Below the pieces are notes generated by a model, which saw only the letters and a list, made by a program, of their open reading frames with translations, was not told where the DNA came from and did not search any database. Below, in pieces: positions 9,087-17,922 of a stretch of 64,000 nucleotides of DNA. Both the position numbers and the translations under genes were made by a program. Where the stretch lies: NCBI RefSeq assembly GCF_009905435.1, contig NZ_JAAAMT010000002.1, positions 62,001-126,000 on the forward strand, in the 5' to 3' direction. The stretch comes from Pseudomonas sp. R5(2019). GTDB taxonomy: Bacteria; Pseudomonadota; Gammaproteobacteria; Pseudomonadales; Pseudomonadaceae. Position 1 is the stretch's first letter, and each line of letters opens with the position of its first letter.

Positions 9087-9166
9087 ATGATGGTCTGAAC
9101 GGACGATGCCCCACCCCGCCACAACACTGACCATCAACCCAATACAACAAGAACAGGAGCATCACA

Positions 9167-10492
9167 GTGAGCGCCTCACCCCCCGTCACCTGGCGCACGC
9201 ACTATGCGCTGGCCGTCATCGCCCTGATCTACATCTTCAATTACATCGACCGGTTGCTGGTCTCGATCCTGATCGAGCCGATCAAGACCGAGTTCGGTGT
9301 CTCCGACACCATGATCGGGTTGCTGTCAGGCGTCGCCTTCGCGCTGTTCTATACCGTCTTCGGGCTGCCGCTGGGGCGCCTGGCCGACCGCATCGGGCGC
9401 AAGCCGGTGGTGGCGCTGGCCTGCATCGCCTGGAGCCTGATGACCATGCTCTGCGGGCTGGCCACCAGCTTCGGCCTGCTGTTGTTGTTTCGCATCGGCG
9501 TGGCGATTGGTGAGGCCGGCGGCGCAGCGCCGTCGGTGGCGATGGTCGCCGATCTGTACCCCAAACACCTGCGTTCACGGGCCTTATCGGTGCTGTTGAT
9601 GGGGCCGGCGGTAGGCGCGGTGGTGGGCCTGGGTGCCGGCGGCTGGATCGCCGAGCACTACGGCTGGCGCATGGCATTCATTCTGGTCGGCGCCCCCGGG
9701 GTGCTGCTGGGGCTGATTCTGGCCTGGACGGTGCGCATCCCCAAACATGTGCGCCCACTGGCCACCCAGGTCAATGATGGACTGGTCCAGACCTTGCGTA
9801 CCTTGCTGCAAACCCCGAGTTACGGCCTGATGGTGATCGGCGCCAGCGCCGCCGCCGTTGCCGGGTACGCCCTCGGCACCTGGAACCCGAGTTTTCTGAT
9901 TCGCTCCCACGGCCTGAGCATCCAGCACGCAGGGCTGCTGATCGGCCTGGGCGGCGGCTTGATCTCCGGTGTCGGTACGCTGCTGTGCGGGCTGGTCACC
10001 GACAAATTGTCGGCCCGCGACCCCGGCTGGCAGATCGGCACGGCGCTGGTGGGCACCCTGTTGAGCGTCCCCTTCGGCGTGCTGTATTTCATGTGGCCGG
10101 CGGGCATTGCCTTCACGCTGGGCAGCGTCCCGGTGCCCGCCGGGTTTCTGTTCTACCTGGGCTTCGCCTTCTTCGGCACCTGGTGGTCGGTGCCGTGCAT
10201 CAGCGCCCTGAGCCACTTGTTCCCGGCCAGCAAACTGGCCCAGGCCACGGCGCTGTTCTTCATGGGCATCACCCTGCTGGGCGTCGGCCTTGGCCCGCTG
10301 GTCACCGGCCTGCTCAGTGACTTCTACAGCGCCCGGATCGGCATCGAGGCCCTGCGCTACGCGCTGGCCAGTTCCATCGGGTTGTTACTGATCACCTGTT
10401 TGTGCCTGCTGCTGGCCATTCCCCGCTACCGCGCTCAGATCCTGCAGCAACACCGTATCCCGTCAGCGCCCGCAGAAGCCGCCGCTGCCTGA
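9167..10492 (+). CDS. MFS transporter, spinster/aromatic-acid-type
   Basis: Predicted 441 aa with about 12 hydrophobic segments. The GTG start at 9167 is supported by AGGAG ten bases upstream. The MFS signature GRLADRIGRKPVV follows TM2, and the N-terminal FNYIDRLLVSILIEPIK is typical of spinster-like and organic-acid MFS carriers. It would import the carboxylate substrate across the inner membrane by proton symport. It heads the rightward arm and lies 20 bp upstream of the alpha/beta hydrolase. Export of an intermediate cannot be excluded. Confidence 0.88.
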   Translation: MSASPPVTWRTHYALAVIALIYIFNYIDRLLVSILIEPIKTEFGVSDTMIGLLSGVAFALFYTVFGLPLGRLADRIGRKPVVALACIAWSLMTMLCGLATSFGLLLLFRIGVAIGEAGGAAPSVAMVADLYPKHLRSRALSVLLMGPAVGAVVGLGAGGWIAEHYGWRMAFILVGAPGVLLGLILAWTVRIPKHVRPLATQVNDGLVQTLRTLLQTPSYGLMVIGASAAAVAGYALGTWNPSFLIRSHGLSIQHAGLLIGLGGGLISGVGTLLCGLVTDKLSARDPGWQIGTALVGTLLSVPFGVLYFMWPAGIAFTLGSVPVPAGFLFYLGFAFFGTWWSVPCISALSHLFPASKLAQATALFFMGITLLGVGLGPLVTGLLSDFYSARIGIEALRYALASSIGLLLITCLCLLLAIPRYRAQILQQHRIPSAPAEAAAA

Positions 10493-10512
10493 TTCCCTGA
10501 AGAGGACGTTAC

Positions 10513-11349
10513 ATGAGCCACAACGAAAAAGACTTGCCCCTGCCCACTGGCAACTACGTTCAGTTGCCCGATGGCCTGCGCCTGCATTACCTGGACATCG
10601 GCGAGGGCCCGGTGGTGATCTGGCTGCACGGCAGCGGCCCGGGCGCCAGCGGTTTCAGCAACTTCAAGGGCAACTACCCGGCGTTCCAGAAAGCCGGGTA
10701 CCGCAACATCATCCTCGACCTGCCAGGCTTCGGTCGCTCGGACAAACCCTTGGATGCTCACTACAACCTGGACTTTTTCGTCGGCCACCTGAAGGCCCTG
10801 ATGGATGCCATCGACATCGAGCGCTGCACCCTGCTCGGCAACTCACTGGGCGGCGCCATTGCCCTGGGGCTGACGCTGGCCCATCCGGAACGGGTGGAGC
10901 GGCTGATCCTGATGGCGCCCGGTGGCGTCGAGGAGCGCGAGACCTACTTTCAGATGCCCGGCATCGCCCACATGGTCCAGGTCTACAGCGAAGGGCCAAT
11001 GGGCCTGGAGCAGATGCGCAGCGTGATGAACCTGCAGTTGTTCGACGCCAGCCAGCTGCCTGACAGCCTGCTGGCCGAGCGCGTGGCGGTGGCGGCGACG
11101 CAACCGGCCAACCTGTTTGCGACCATGCTGGTGCAGAACATGACCGAGCGCCTGCACGAAATCCGCTGCCCGATCCTGGGTTTCTGGGGCAGTGACGACC
11201 GCTTCAACCCGCCGGCGGGGGTGTTCAAGTTCCTGGCCCATGCGCCGCACGCGCGCTTCACTGTGCTCAACCGCTGCGGCCATTGGGTGCAGGTTGAACA
11301 TCAGGCGCTGTTCAACCGTCAGTGCCTGGATTTCCTTCAGGAAGCCTGA
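10513..11349 (+). CDS. Alpha/beta hydrolase, meta-cleavage-product hydrolase-like
   Basis: Predicted 278 aa from an ATG with GAGGA upstream. Motifs: oxyanion region WLHGSGPGASG, nucleophile elbow GNSLGG (S111), acid in GSDDRFNPP (D228/D229) and catalytic His in GHWVQVEH (H257). The HGSGPGA and GHWVQVE signatures are those of C-C bond hydrolases such as MhpC, BphD and HsaD. These cleave vinylogous 1,5-diketones formed by extradiol ring opening. No extradiol dioxygenase is present in the visible cluster, so either the dioxygenase lies elsewhere or this enzyme cleaves a diketone or ester produced without oxygen. Confidence 0.88.
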   Translation: MSHNEKDLPLPTGNYVQLPDGLRLHYLDIGEGPVVIWLHGSGPGASGFSNFKGNYPAFQKAGYRNIILDLPGFGRSDKPLDAHYNLDFFVGHLKALMDAIDIERCTLLGNSLGGAIALGLTLAHPERVERLILMAPGGVEERETYFQMPGIAHMVQVYSEGPMGLEQMRSVMNLQLFDASQLPDSLLAERVAVAATQPANLFATMLVQNMTERLHEIRCPILGFWGSDDRFNPPAGVFKFLAHAPHARFTVLNRCGHWVQVEHQALFNRQCLDFLQEA

Positions 11350-11367
11350 CCGCCGAGGATCACTGCC

Positions 11368-13497
11368 ATGAGTCATTATCCTCATCTGCTCGGCCCGGGT
11401 CGCATCGGCTCGCTGGAGTTACGCAACCGCATCATCATGTCGGGAATGGGCTCCAACTTCGCCGAAGCCGACGGCACCTGTAGCGAGCGTATCCAGGCTT
11501 ACTACGAAGCCCGCGCCGCCGGCGGCGCCGGGCTGCTGATCATGGGCGTCGGCTCGATTGCCTATCCGGCCGGTACTGCCGAGCCGTTTCAGGTCGGCCT
11601 CTCCGACGATCGTTTCATCCCTGGCCTGAAGGCCCTGACCGAGCGCGTTCACCGTCACGGTGCCAAGATCGCCATCCAGCTGCAGCATGCCGGCAAGACC
11701 GCGGTGCGCGACCTCGCCGAAGGTCGCGAGCTGTGGGTGCCGTCGATGCCGTCTGCCGTGAAGAGCAACATGATGAACTCGCTCACCCCTGAAGAACTGG
11801 GGTGCTTTATCAGCTCGGCCAAGGGCCTGGCCGGCAAGCCGGCGATCCGGGTGATGGGCAAGGCCGATATCGCCCAGATGGTCGAGTGGTTCGCCGCCGC
11901 GGCCGAACGCGCGCAGCGGGCCGGCTTCGATGGCGTGGAAATCCATGCCGCGCACAGCTACATCATCGCCGGCTTCCTCTCGCCGTATTACAACAAACGC
12001 GATGACGAGTACGGCGGCTGCCTGGAAAACCGCGCCCGCCTGTTGATCGAGGTGCTGCACGAGACCCGTCGCCGGGTCGGCCCGGACTTTGCGATCTGGT
12101 TGCGCCTGGATGCCTGCGAGCTGGGCCTTGAAGGCGGCATCAGCCTGGATGATGCCAAGGCGGTTGCACGCTTGGCGACGGCGGCAGGTGCTCAGGCGAT
12201 TTCAGTGTCGGCCTATGCAGCGTTTACCACCGGCACGGCTTTTACCGAAGCGCCGCTGGTGCATCAACCGGCCGGCTTTCTCGCGTGGGCCGCGGCGATT
12301 CGCCAAGTGGTCGATGTCCCGGTCATCACGGCCGGGCGCCTGGAGCCGGAGGTGGCCGAGCGCGCCATCGCCGAGGGCCAGTGCGACTTTGTCGCCATGG
12401 CCCGCAAGCTGCTGGCTGACCCTGAGCTGCCGAACAAATTGATGCGTGGCGACCCCAAGGCGATACGCCCATGCATCTACTGCTATGTCTGCGTCAGCCA
12501 GATTTTTGTCAATGAACGGGTCAAGTGCGCGGTCAACCCGTTCACCGGCCATGAGTTTGAAGCAGTGATCAGCCCCGCCGCCGTGCCTCGGCATATCGCC
12601 GTGGTCGGCGGCGGCCCGGCCGGCATGGAAGCGGCACGGGTGGCGACGCTGCGCGGGCACAAGGTGACGCTGATCGAGCGCAGCAACCGGCTCGGCGGCA
12701 CGCTGTTCTTCGCCGCCCTCGCCTACCCGGAAAACGGCGCACTGCTGGATAACCTGGTGCATCAGGTCAAGGCCCTGCCGATCGAGGTGCGCCTGAACAC
12801 CGAGGCCACGCCAGAGCTGCTCCGACAGCTGGGGGTGGACCAGGTACTGGTCGGCAATGGTGCCCGCCGCGACGCCCCTGATATCCCCGGGGCGAAACAA
12901 AAGCATGTGTGGAGCGGCGACGAATTGCGGCGCTTGATGACAGGTGATCGCGCCGACGAAATCGCCCGCGAAAAGCTTTCGCTCACCCAGCGCGCGATGA
13001 TGAAAGCCGGCAGCCTCAGTGGCGTGACCGACAGCGCCGATGCCCTGAAGACCCTGTCGAAACTGTGGATGCCGCTGGGCAAGCGCGTGGTGATCATCGG
13101 CGGCGGGCTGGTCGGGCTTGAGCTGGCGGAGTTTCTGCTTGAGCGCGGCCGCCAGGTGACCGTGCTGGAACCGGGCACCCATCTGGGTCGCGAGTTGTCG
13201 ATCGTGCGGCGCTGGCGGGTGCTGGATAACCTGGAGCAGCATCAGGTGGCGATGTTGACCCAGGTCCACATCGACAGCATCGGCACCAAGGACGTCAGCT
13301 TCCGCCAGGGCGATGGCCCGCTGCAGCAACTGGCGGCTGACTCGGTGGTGCTGGCCTTGGGTGCCGGGCCTGATAGCCGCTTGGCCGATAGCTTGAGCGC
13401 CTGTGATGTGCCGATCAGCCGGATTGGGGATTGTGGCGAGATGGGCTATATCGAAGGCGCCCTGCGCAGCGGTACCCACGCGGCGCTAGCCTTGTAA
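11368..13497 (+). CDS. FMN/4Fe-4S/FAD enoate reductase (2,4-dienoyl-CoA reductase / BaiCD-BaiH-like)
   Basis: Predicted 709 aa, the normal length for the FadH/TMADH family. Residues 1-365 form an OYE-type barrel (LELRNRIIMSGMGSNFA, IHAAHSYIIAGFLSPYYN with H193, H196 and Y198). The iron-sulfur ligands are C369, C372, C375 and C387, spaced as in trimethylamine dehydrogenase and Bai-type enzymes. Residues ~410-700 carry two dinucleotide folds (VVGGGPAGMEAAR and IIGGGLVGLELAEF). It would use NAD(P)H to reduce a conjugated enoyl- or dienoyl-CoA or a ring enone. The start has GAGGAT upstream and the gene is 18 bp after the hydrolase. Confidence 0.9.
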   Translation: MSHYPHLLGPGRIGSLELRNRIIMSGMGSNFAEADGTCSERIQAYYEARAAGGAGLLIMGVGSIAYPAGTAEPFQVGLSDDRFIPGLKALTERVHRHGAKIAIQLQHAGKTAVRDLAEGRELWVPSMPSAVKSNMMNSLTPEELGCFISSAKGLAGKPAIRVMGKADIAQMVEWFAAAAERAQRAGFDGVEIHAAHSYIIAGFLSPYYNKRDDEYGGCLENRARLLIEVLHETRRRVGPDFAIWLRLDACELGLEGGISLDDAKAVARLATAAGAQAISVSAYAAFTTGTAFTEAPLVHQPAGFLAWAAAIRQVVDVPVITAGRLEPEVAERAIAEGQCDFVAMARKLLADPELPNKLMRGDPKAIRPCIYCYVCVSQIFVNERVKCAVNPFTGHEFEAVISPAAVPRHIAVVGGGPAGMEAARVATLRGHKVTLIERSNRLGGTLFFAALAYPENGALLDNLVHQVKALPIEVRLNTEATPELLRQLGVDQVLVGNGARRDAPDIPGAKQKHVWSGDELRRLMTGDRADEIAREKLSLTQRAMMKAGSLSGVTDSADALKTLSKLWMPLGKRVVIIGGGLVGLELAEFLLERGRQVTVLEPGTHLGRELSIVRRWRVLDNLEQHQVAMLTQVHIDSIGTKDVSFRQGDGPLQQLAADSVVLALGAGPDSRLADSLSACDVPISRIGDCGEMGYIEGALRSGTHAALAL

Positions 13498-13501
13498 CCC
13501 C

Positions 13502-13641
13502 TGTAGGAGCGGACCTGGCCGCGATGGGCCGCGCAGCGGCCCCTTGGGCCTGTGACATCTGCGAATCAGCTTGCGAATGCCGGCGGTTTCAGAATCGCCG
13601 GGGCCGCTTCGCAGCCCATCGCGGCCAGGTCCGCTCCTACC
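13502..13641. repeat. REP pair (GGACCTGGCCGCG family)
   Basis: GTAGGAGCGGACCTGGCCGCGATGGGC-like sequence at 13504-13530 is repeated in inverted orientation at 13612-13640, about 80 bp apart. It follows the enoate reductase stop and probably terminates or protects that transcript. The rest of 13498-13931 holds no gene that I can support. Confidence 0.8.
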
Positions 13642-13736
13642 AGAACGGTGTCGCTCAATCCTTAACTGCTACGGTCCGGCGTCCCGGCAAGCTCGGCTGT
13701 CTTTGGTTTATGCGCCTTTATGCTGAAATCCATAAT

Positions 13737-13769
13737 TTATGAATATTTGCATAATTACGCATAATTGCG
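13737..13769. promoter_or_regulatory. Candidate operator region upstream of the DeoR-type gene
   Basis: TTATG-N8-CATAA (13737-13754) overlaps a direct repeat GCATAATTacGCATAATTgC (13749-13768). The A+T-rich palindromic half-sites resemble those in front of ltnD (TTATG...CATAA), though the spacing differs. This is consistent with autoregulation. Inferred. Confidence 0.35.
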
Positions 13770-13931
13770 CTGATGTGACGCGTCGGTGCACACCGCATTG
13801 AGCTCAAGCATACTGCGCGAGAGCGCCGCAGAACTGTTCAACATCCCGTCAGGCTGACGTGTTGGCGCTTATGGCCTGGCCCCGACAACTGCTATGCTGC
13901 TCCCGATTTCTCCCAGATTCCGGAGCCCGAA

Positions 13932-14750
13932 TTGCCCAGCCAAAAGGACATCGCCGAAGGCGCTGCACCGATGATTCCCGAGCAACGCCGCGAGCTGATC
14001 CTGCGGCAGTTGCGCAAGCACCAGGTACTGAGCGTCCATCAATTGATGGAGATGTTCGACTGCTCGCACATGACCGTGCGCCGCGATATCGCCCTGCTCG
14101 AACAGGAAGGCCGGGCGTACTCGGTCACCGGTGGCGTGCGCATCGCCAGCCAGCTGCACAGCGAGCCCAGCCATCAACTCAAGGCTGTGGTCGAATTGCC
14201 GCAGAAACAGGCGATGGCCAAGCTGGCCGCCAGCTTGTTGCACAACGACATGACGGTGTACCTGGATGCGGGCACCAGCACGCTGGAGATCGTGCCGTAT
14301 ATCAAGGCGATGTCCGGGATGACCGTGGTGACCAACGACTTCGGCGTTGCCCACGCGCTGACGGACGCACCGCATGTGACGGTGATTCACACCGGCGGGC
14401 AACTCGACCATTCCAACCTTTCCTGCGTCGGCGGCCTGGCCGTGGCGACCTTGCGCCAGATCGTCACCGACATTGCCTTCATGTCGACCAGCTGCTGGGA
14501 CCTGCGCCGTGGCATCACCACGCCGTCGGCGTTGAAGGTCGAGGTCAAGCAGGTAGCGATGCAGTCCGCTTCCCAAGTGGTGCTGGTGGCCAGCAGCTCG
14601 AAGTACGGGACGTTCAGCATGTACAAGATCGCCGGGCTCGAGCAGTTCGACATCATCATCAGCGATGATGAACTGGCGATTGCGGCGGCGGACGGGATTC
14701 GCAAGCAGGGGGTGGAGTTGTTATTGCCTTCGGGGAAGGCTGGGCTTTGA
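13932..14750 (+). CDS. DeoR/GlpR-family transcriptional regulator
   Basis: Predicted 272 aa from a TTG at 13932 with GGAG six bases upstream; an ATG at 13971 gives 259 aa starting MIPEQRRELILRQL and is the main alternative. The N-terminal winged helix-turn-helix (LSVHQLMEMFDCSHMTVRRDI) is followed by the DeoR sugar-phosphate sensor domain with YLDAGTSTLEIVPY and the terminal VLVASSSKYG motif. It lies convergent to the acid-sugar operon, so it is the natural candidate for its repressor, with a phosphorylated tetronate as inducer. That assignment is inferred from position. Confidence 0.85.
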   Translation: MPSQKDIAEGAAPMIPEQRRELILRQLRKHQVLSVHQLMEMFDCSHMTVRRDIALLEQEGRAYSVTGGVRIASQLHSEPSHQLKAVVELPQKQAMAKLAASLLHNDMTVYLDAGTSTLEIVPYIKAMSGMTVVTNDFGVAHALTDAPHVTVIHTGGQLDHSNLSCVGGLAVATLRQIVTDIAFMSTSCWDLRRGITTPSALKVEVKQVAMQSASQVVLVASSSKYGTFSMYKIAGLEQFDIIISDDELAIAAADGIRKQGVELLLPSGKAGL

Positions 14751-14778
14751 TTTGCGCTATTCGCGGCGGTCCGGCGAT

Positions 14779-14822
14779 CCGGTAAATCCGCTCCCACATG
14801 TGGGAGCGGATTTATCCGCGAA
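14779..14822. repeat. REP palindrome between convergent genes
   Basis: AAATCCGCTCCCACA and its exact reverse complement meet without a spacer at 14784-14813, a perfect 30-nt palindrome. It sits between the convergent DeoR gene and otnI, where it could act as a two-way transcription barrier. Confidence 0.8.
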
Positions 14823-14840
14823 GCTTTTGGCTATTTCAGA

Positions 14841-15623
14841 TCAAAGCGCCTTCCAGTCCCGCAACCACTTCAACCCCACCGAAGTATCGCCCTTGGGCCG
14901 GTACTCGCAGCCTACCCAGCCGTCATACCCGAGCTTATCGATCAACGCGAACAGGTAGGGGTAGTTCAGCTCACCCAAATCCGGTTCATGACGGTCCGGC
15001 ACGCCAGCAATCTGGATGTGGCCAATACCGGCGAAATCCCGGCGCAGCTTGGTCGCCAGATCCCCTTCGACAATCTGGCAGTGGTAACAGTCGAACTGCA
15101 CCTTCACATTGCTCGCCCCCACTTCCCGGCAGATCGCCTGGGCCTGGTCCTGGCGATTCAGGAAAAAGCCCGGCATGTCGCGGGTGTTGATCGGTTCGAG
15201 CAGCACCGTGACGCCGACCTTGGCCGCCTGGGCCGCGGCATAGCCGAGGTTTTCCAGGTACACGCCGTGGTGACGCGGGCGGTCGCTTTCCGAGGGCAGC
15301 AAGCCGGCCATCACATGGATGCGCGAGTTACCCAGCACCGCGGCGTATTCCAGCGCGCGGTCAAAACCGCTGCGAAATTCCGCTTCGCGACCCGGCAAGC
15401 TGACGATGCCCCGCTCCCCCGCCGCCCAGTCACCCGGCGGTGCATTGAACAGCGCCTGCTGCAGGCCGTTGTCGCTCAAACGCTGTTTGAGTTCCGCGGC
15501 GCTGTAGTCATAGGGAAACAGGTACTCCACCGCTTCAAAGCCGTCGGCAGCGGCGGCGGCGAAACGGTCCAGGAAGGCATGTTCGGGGTACAACATGCTG
15601 AGGTTGGCAGCAAAACGAGGCAT
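14841..15623 (-). CDS. otnI: 2-oxo-tetronate isomerase (hydroxypyruvate isomerase family)
   Basis: Predicted 260 aa; the ATG at 15623 has AAGGAG upstream, ten codons inside the longest frame. It is a xylose-isomerase-like TIM barrel of the Hyi/OtnI type: [21 protein letters not shown] at the start, [15 protein letters not shown] with the metal-binding Glu, [16 protein letters not shown] strand and [12 protein letters not shown]. In the threonate/erythronate pathway OtnI converts 2-oxo-tetronate to 3-oxo-tetronate, feeding OtnK. It is the last gene of the operon, 22 bp after the permease. Hydroxypyruvate isomerase activity is the older annotation of this family. Confidence 0.88.
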   Translation of the reverse strand: MPRFAANLSMLYPEHAFLDRFAAAAADGFEAVEYLFPYDYSAAELKQRLSDNGLQQALFNAPPGDWAAGERGIVSLPGREAEFRSGFDRALEYAAVLGNSRIHVMAGLLPSESDRPRHHGVYLENLGYAAAQAAKVGVTVLLEPINTRDMPGFFLNRQDQAQAICREVGASNVKVQFDCYHCQIVEGDLATKLRRDFAGIGHIQIAGVPDRHEPDLGELNYPYLFALIDKLGYDGWVGCEYRPKGDTSVGLKWLRDWKAL

Positions 15624-15645
15624 GGTAACTCCTTGGAAAAGAGGG

Positions 15646-17109
15646 TCAGACAAAGGGCCAGATCAGCAAGGTAATACAGAAGCCCAGGGTGCCCAACAGC
15701 GTGGTAATCACCGTCCAGGTGCGCAAGCCGTCGGCCACGTTCAAACCGGCCAGTTTGGTGAAGATCCAGTAACCGGCATCGTTGATGTGCGACATGGCCA
15801 GGCCGCCACCGCCCATGGCCAGGCACAGCAGGGCCATGTGGTTGGGGGTCAGGTCGAGGGTGGTGATCAGCGGGCTGATGATGCCGGCTGTGGTCACCAG
15901 TGCAACGGTGGTCGAACCCTGCACCGCACGCAACAGCATGGTCAACAGAAAGCCCAGGGCGAGCACCGGCAGACCCGTGGTGCGCAGCACGTCCGAGACC
16001 ACCGCGCCGATGCCGGTGTCGACCAGCACTTTACCGAACACGCCGCCAGCACCGGCAATCAGGATCACCATGGCCACGCCCGGCAAGGCCGAACCGATGA
16101 CATCGGAGACCTGGCTGCGGCTCCAGCCCCGGCGCGAGCCCAGCAGCCAGGCACACAGCAGGGTGTCGATCAGCAGCGCGACGAGCGGTGCGCCGAGCAC
16201 GGTCATGACACCGCGCAGGGCCGATTCAGGCGGCAGCAACGAGGTGGACAAGGTTCCCAGCAGAATCAGGATGATCGGCAACAGGATCAGGCTGACGATC
16301 AGGCCAAAGCCCGGCGGCGGCGCCGGTGGCAGTTTGGAGACGATGGCGCTGGTGGCTTCTTCCAGGCCCATGTGCGAGGCGGCCTCGGCGGCCCGTGGGC
16401 TGGTGCTGCCGTTTTCACCGTTGGTCCAGGCGGCGAGGTCTTCGTTGGTGACATGCGGGCCGTAGACTTCGGCCCGAATGTCATCGGTCATCGGGTAATA
16501 ACGACGGGTCATGCGCCCGGCCACGCGGTAGCCGACATAGCAGAGGAAGGCGGTGATCGGCAGGCCGAACATCAGCACCCGGCCCAGGTCCGCACCCAAC
16601 TGGCTGGCGGCGGCGACGGCACCCGGGTGCGGCGGCAGGAAGGCGTGCACGGTGAGCAAGGCGGCGCACATCGGCAGCGCGAACACCAGCAGCGGCTTGC
16701 GTGCGCGGCGAGCGATACCATAGGCCAGTGGCATCAGGATGATCACACCGACCTCGAAGAACACCGGCACGCCGATGATAAAGCCGGCGATGGTCAGCGC
16801 CAGCGGTGTGCGCCGGTTGCCGAAGCGTTCGATCAAGGTCTTGGCCAGCGCCTCGGCGCCGCCGGAGAGTTCGATGATCCGCCCGATCATCGCGCCCAGG
16901 GCAATGATGATCGCGATATGGCCCAGGGTCTTGCCCATGCCGCCTTCGATAGTGGCGACCAGATCAGCCGGTTTTACCCCGGCCACCAGGGCCACCAGGA
17001 TGCTCACCAGCATCAGCGCCACGAAGGGCTGGAACTTGTACTTGAGCACCAGGAACAACAGCAGCGCGATGCCCGCGCCCGCGGTCACCATCAGCAGAAG
17101 CGGGCTCAT
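15646..17109 (-). CDS. GntP-family acid-sugar:H+ symporter
   Basis: Predicted 487 aa with about 12-14 hydrophobic segments. The ATG at 17109 follows GGAGGT; eight upstream in-frame codons are discounted. Signatures of the gluconate permease family include [30 protein letters not shown] and the C-terminal [17 protein letters not shown] charged, proline-rich loop sits around residues 235-265. Given its place between otnC and otnI, the substrate is likely L-threonate and/or D-erythronate rather than gluconate. It is separated from otnC by 174 bp, a larger gap than elsewhere in the operon, so an internal promoter is possible. Confidence 0.88.
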   Translation of the reverse strand: MSPLLLMVTAGAGIALLLFLVLKYKFQPFVALMLVSILVALVAGVKPADLVATIEGGMGKTLGHIAIIIALGAMIGRIIELSGGAEALAKTLIERFGNRRTPLALTIAGFIIGVPVFFEVGVIILMPLAYGIARRARKPLLVFALPMCAALLTVHAFLPPHPGAVAAASQLGADLGRVLMFGLPITAFLCYVGYRVAGRMTRRYYPMTDDIRAEVYGPHVTNEDLAAWTNGENGSTSPRAAEAASHMGLEEATSAIVSKLPPAPPPGFGLIVSLILLPIILILLGTLSTSLLPPESALRGVMTVLGAPLVALLIDTLLCAWLLGSRRGWSRSQVSDVIGSALPGVAMVILIAGAGGVFGKVLVDTGIGAVVSDVLRTTGLPVLALGFLLTMLLRAVQGSTTVALVTTAGIISPLITTLDLTPNHMALLCLAMGGGGLAMSHINDAGYWIFTKLAGLNVADGLRTWTVITTLLGTLGFCITLLIWPFV

Positions 17110-17283
17110 GTCCGACCTCCTGCACAGCGGCATGAAGGCAGGTGCATGTAATCAGAAACGAGAGTGCAGCAGCGAACATAAGTCATGCTGGAATGTCCTG
17201 TTGTTATTGTTTTCCAGGCAAGCCAGAGCCTTCGAAACCTCCGGACCCGGCTTGCACTATGGGGTGTTGGTCAGTCCGGCGCC

Positions 17284-17922
17284 TTACCAATGCGCGCCGA
17301 AGGTGTCTCGCAACTCATCGAGCGCTGCCTGATCCAGCGGCGCCGGCCTGGGCTGGCTCATCAGCCACAGCCGCGCGGTTTCCTCGAGTTCTTCCAGGGC
17401 GTAGCTGGCCTTGGACACCGAGCTCTCCCAGACCACCGGGCCGAGCCGCTCGAGCATCACGCCGCGCACACTGTTGGCCAGCTTGGCGACCTGTTCGGCG
17501 ACCTTCGGCGAACCCGGGCGCTGGTAGCTGATCAACGGGATATGGCCGACTTTCATGACCTGGTACGGGGTCAGCGGCGGCAAGATGTCGTCCGCCTGCC
17601 AGACGCCGGCCAGGGTCAGCGCCACCAGGTGGGTGGAGTGAGTGTGGACCACGCCGCCGACACCGGGGTTGCGGTCATAGACCTGGCGATGCAGGGCCAG
17701 GGTCTTGGACGGCTTGTCGCCCGAGACCCACTCGCCGGCCAGGTTGACCTTGGCAATCCGCGCCGGGTCCAGGCGACCCAGGCAGACGTCGGTCGGCGTG
17801 ATCAGCCAGCCGTCGTCCAGCCGCGCACTGATATTGCCGGCACTGCCCACGGTGTAACCGCGGGCGTAGAGGCTGCGGCCCACGTCACAGATTTCTTCGC
17901 GCAGGGCGTTTTCATTGCTCAT
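17284..17922 (-). CDS. otnC: 3-oxo-tetronate 4-phosphate decarboxylase (class II aldolase family)
   Basis: Predicted 212 aa. The ATG at 17922 overlaps the otnK stop (ATGA), so the two are translationally coupled. The class II aldolase/adducin fold is shown by GSAGNISARL, a phosphate-binding KPSKTLALHR and the zinc ligands in VVHTHSTHLVAL (H93, H95). In this pathway OtnC decarboxylates 3-oxo-tetronate 4-phosphate to dihydroxyacetone phosphate. Neighbouring OtnK supplies its substrate. Without the context it would be called a generic fuculose-phosphate-aldolase-like protein. Confidence 0.88.
   Translation of the reverse strand: MSNENALREEICDVGRSLYARGYTVGSAGNISARLDDGWLITPTDVCLGRLDPARIAKVNLAGEWVSGDKPSKTLALHRQVYDRNPGVGGVVHTHSTHLVALTLAGVWQADDILPPLTPYQVMKVGHIPLISYQRPGSPKVAEQVAKLANSVRGVMLERLGPVVWESSVSKASYALEELEETARLWLMSQPRPAPLDQAALDELRDTFGAHW

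Noticed and set aside
15595..17151. 518-codon plus-strand frame over the GntP permease
   Set aside because: The product is Gln/His/Gly-rich and antisense to a clear 12-14 helix permease.
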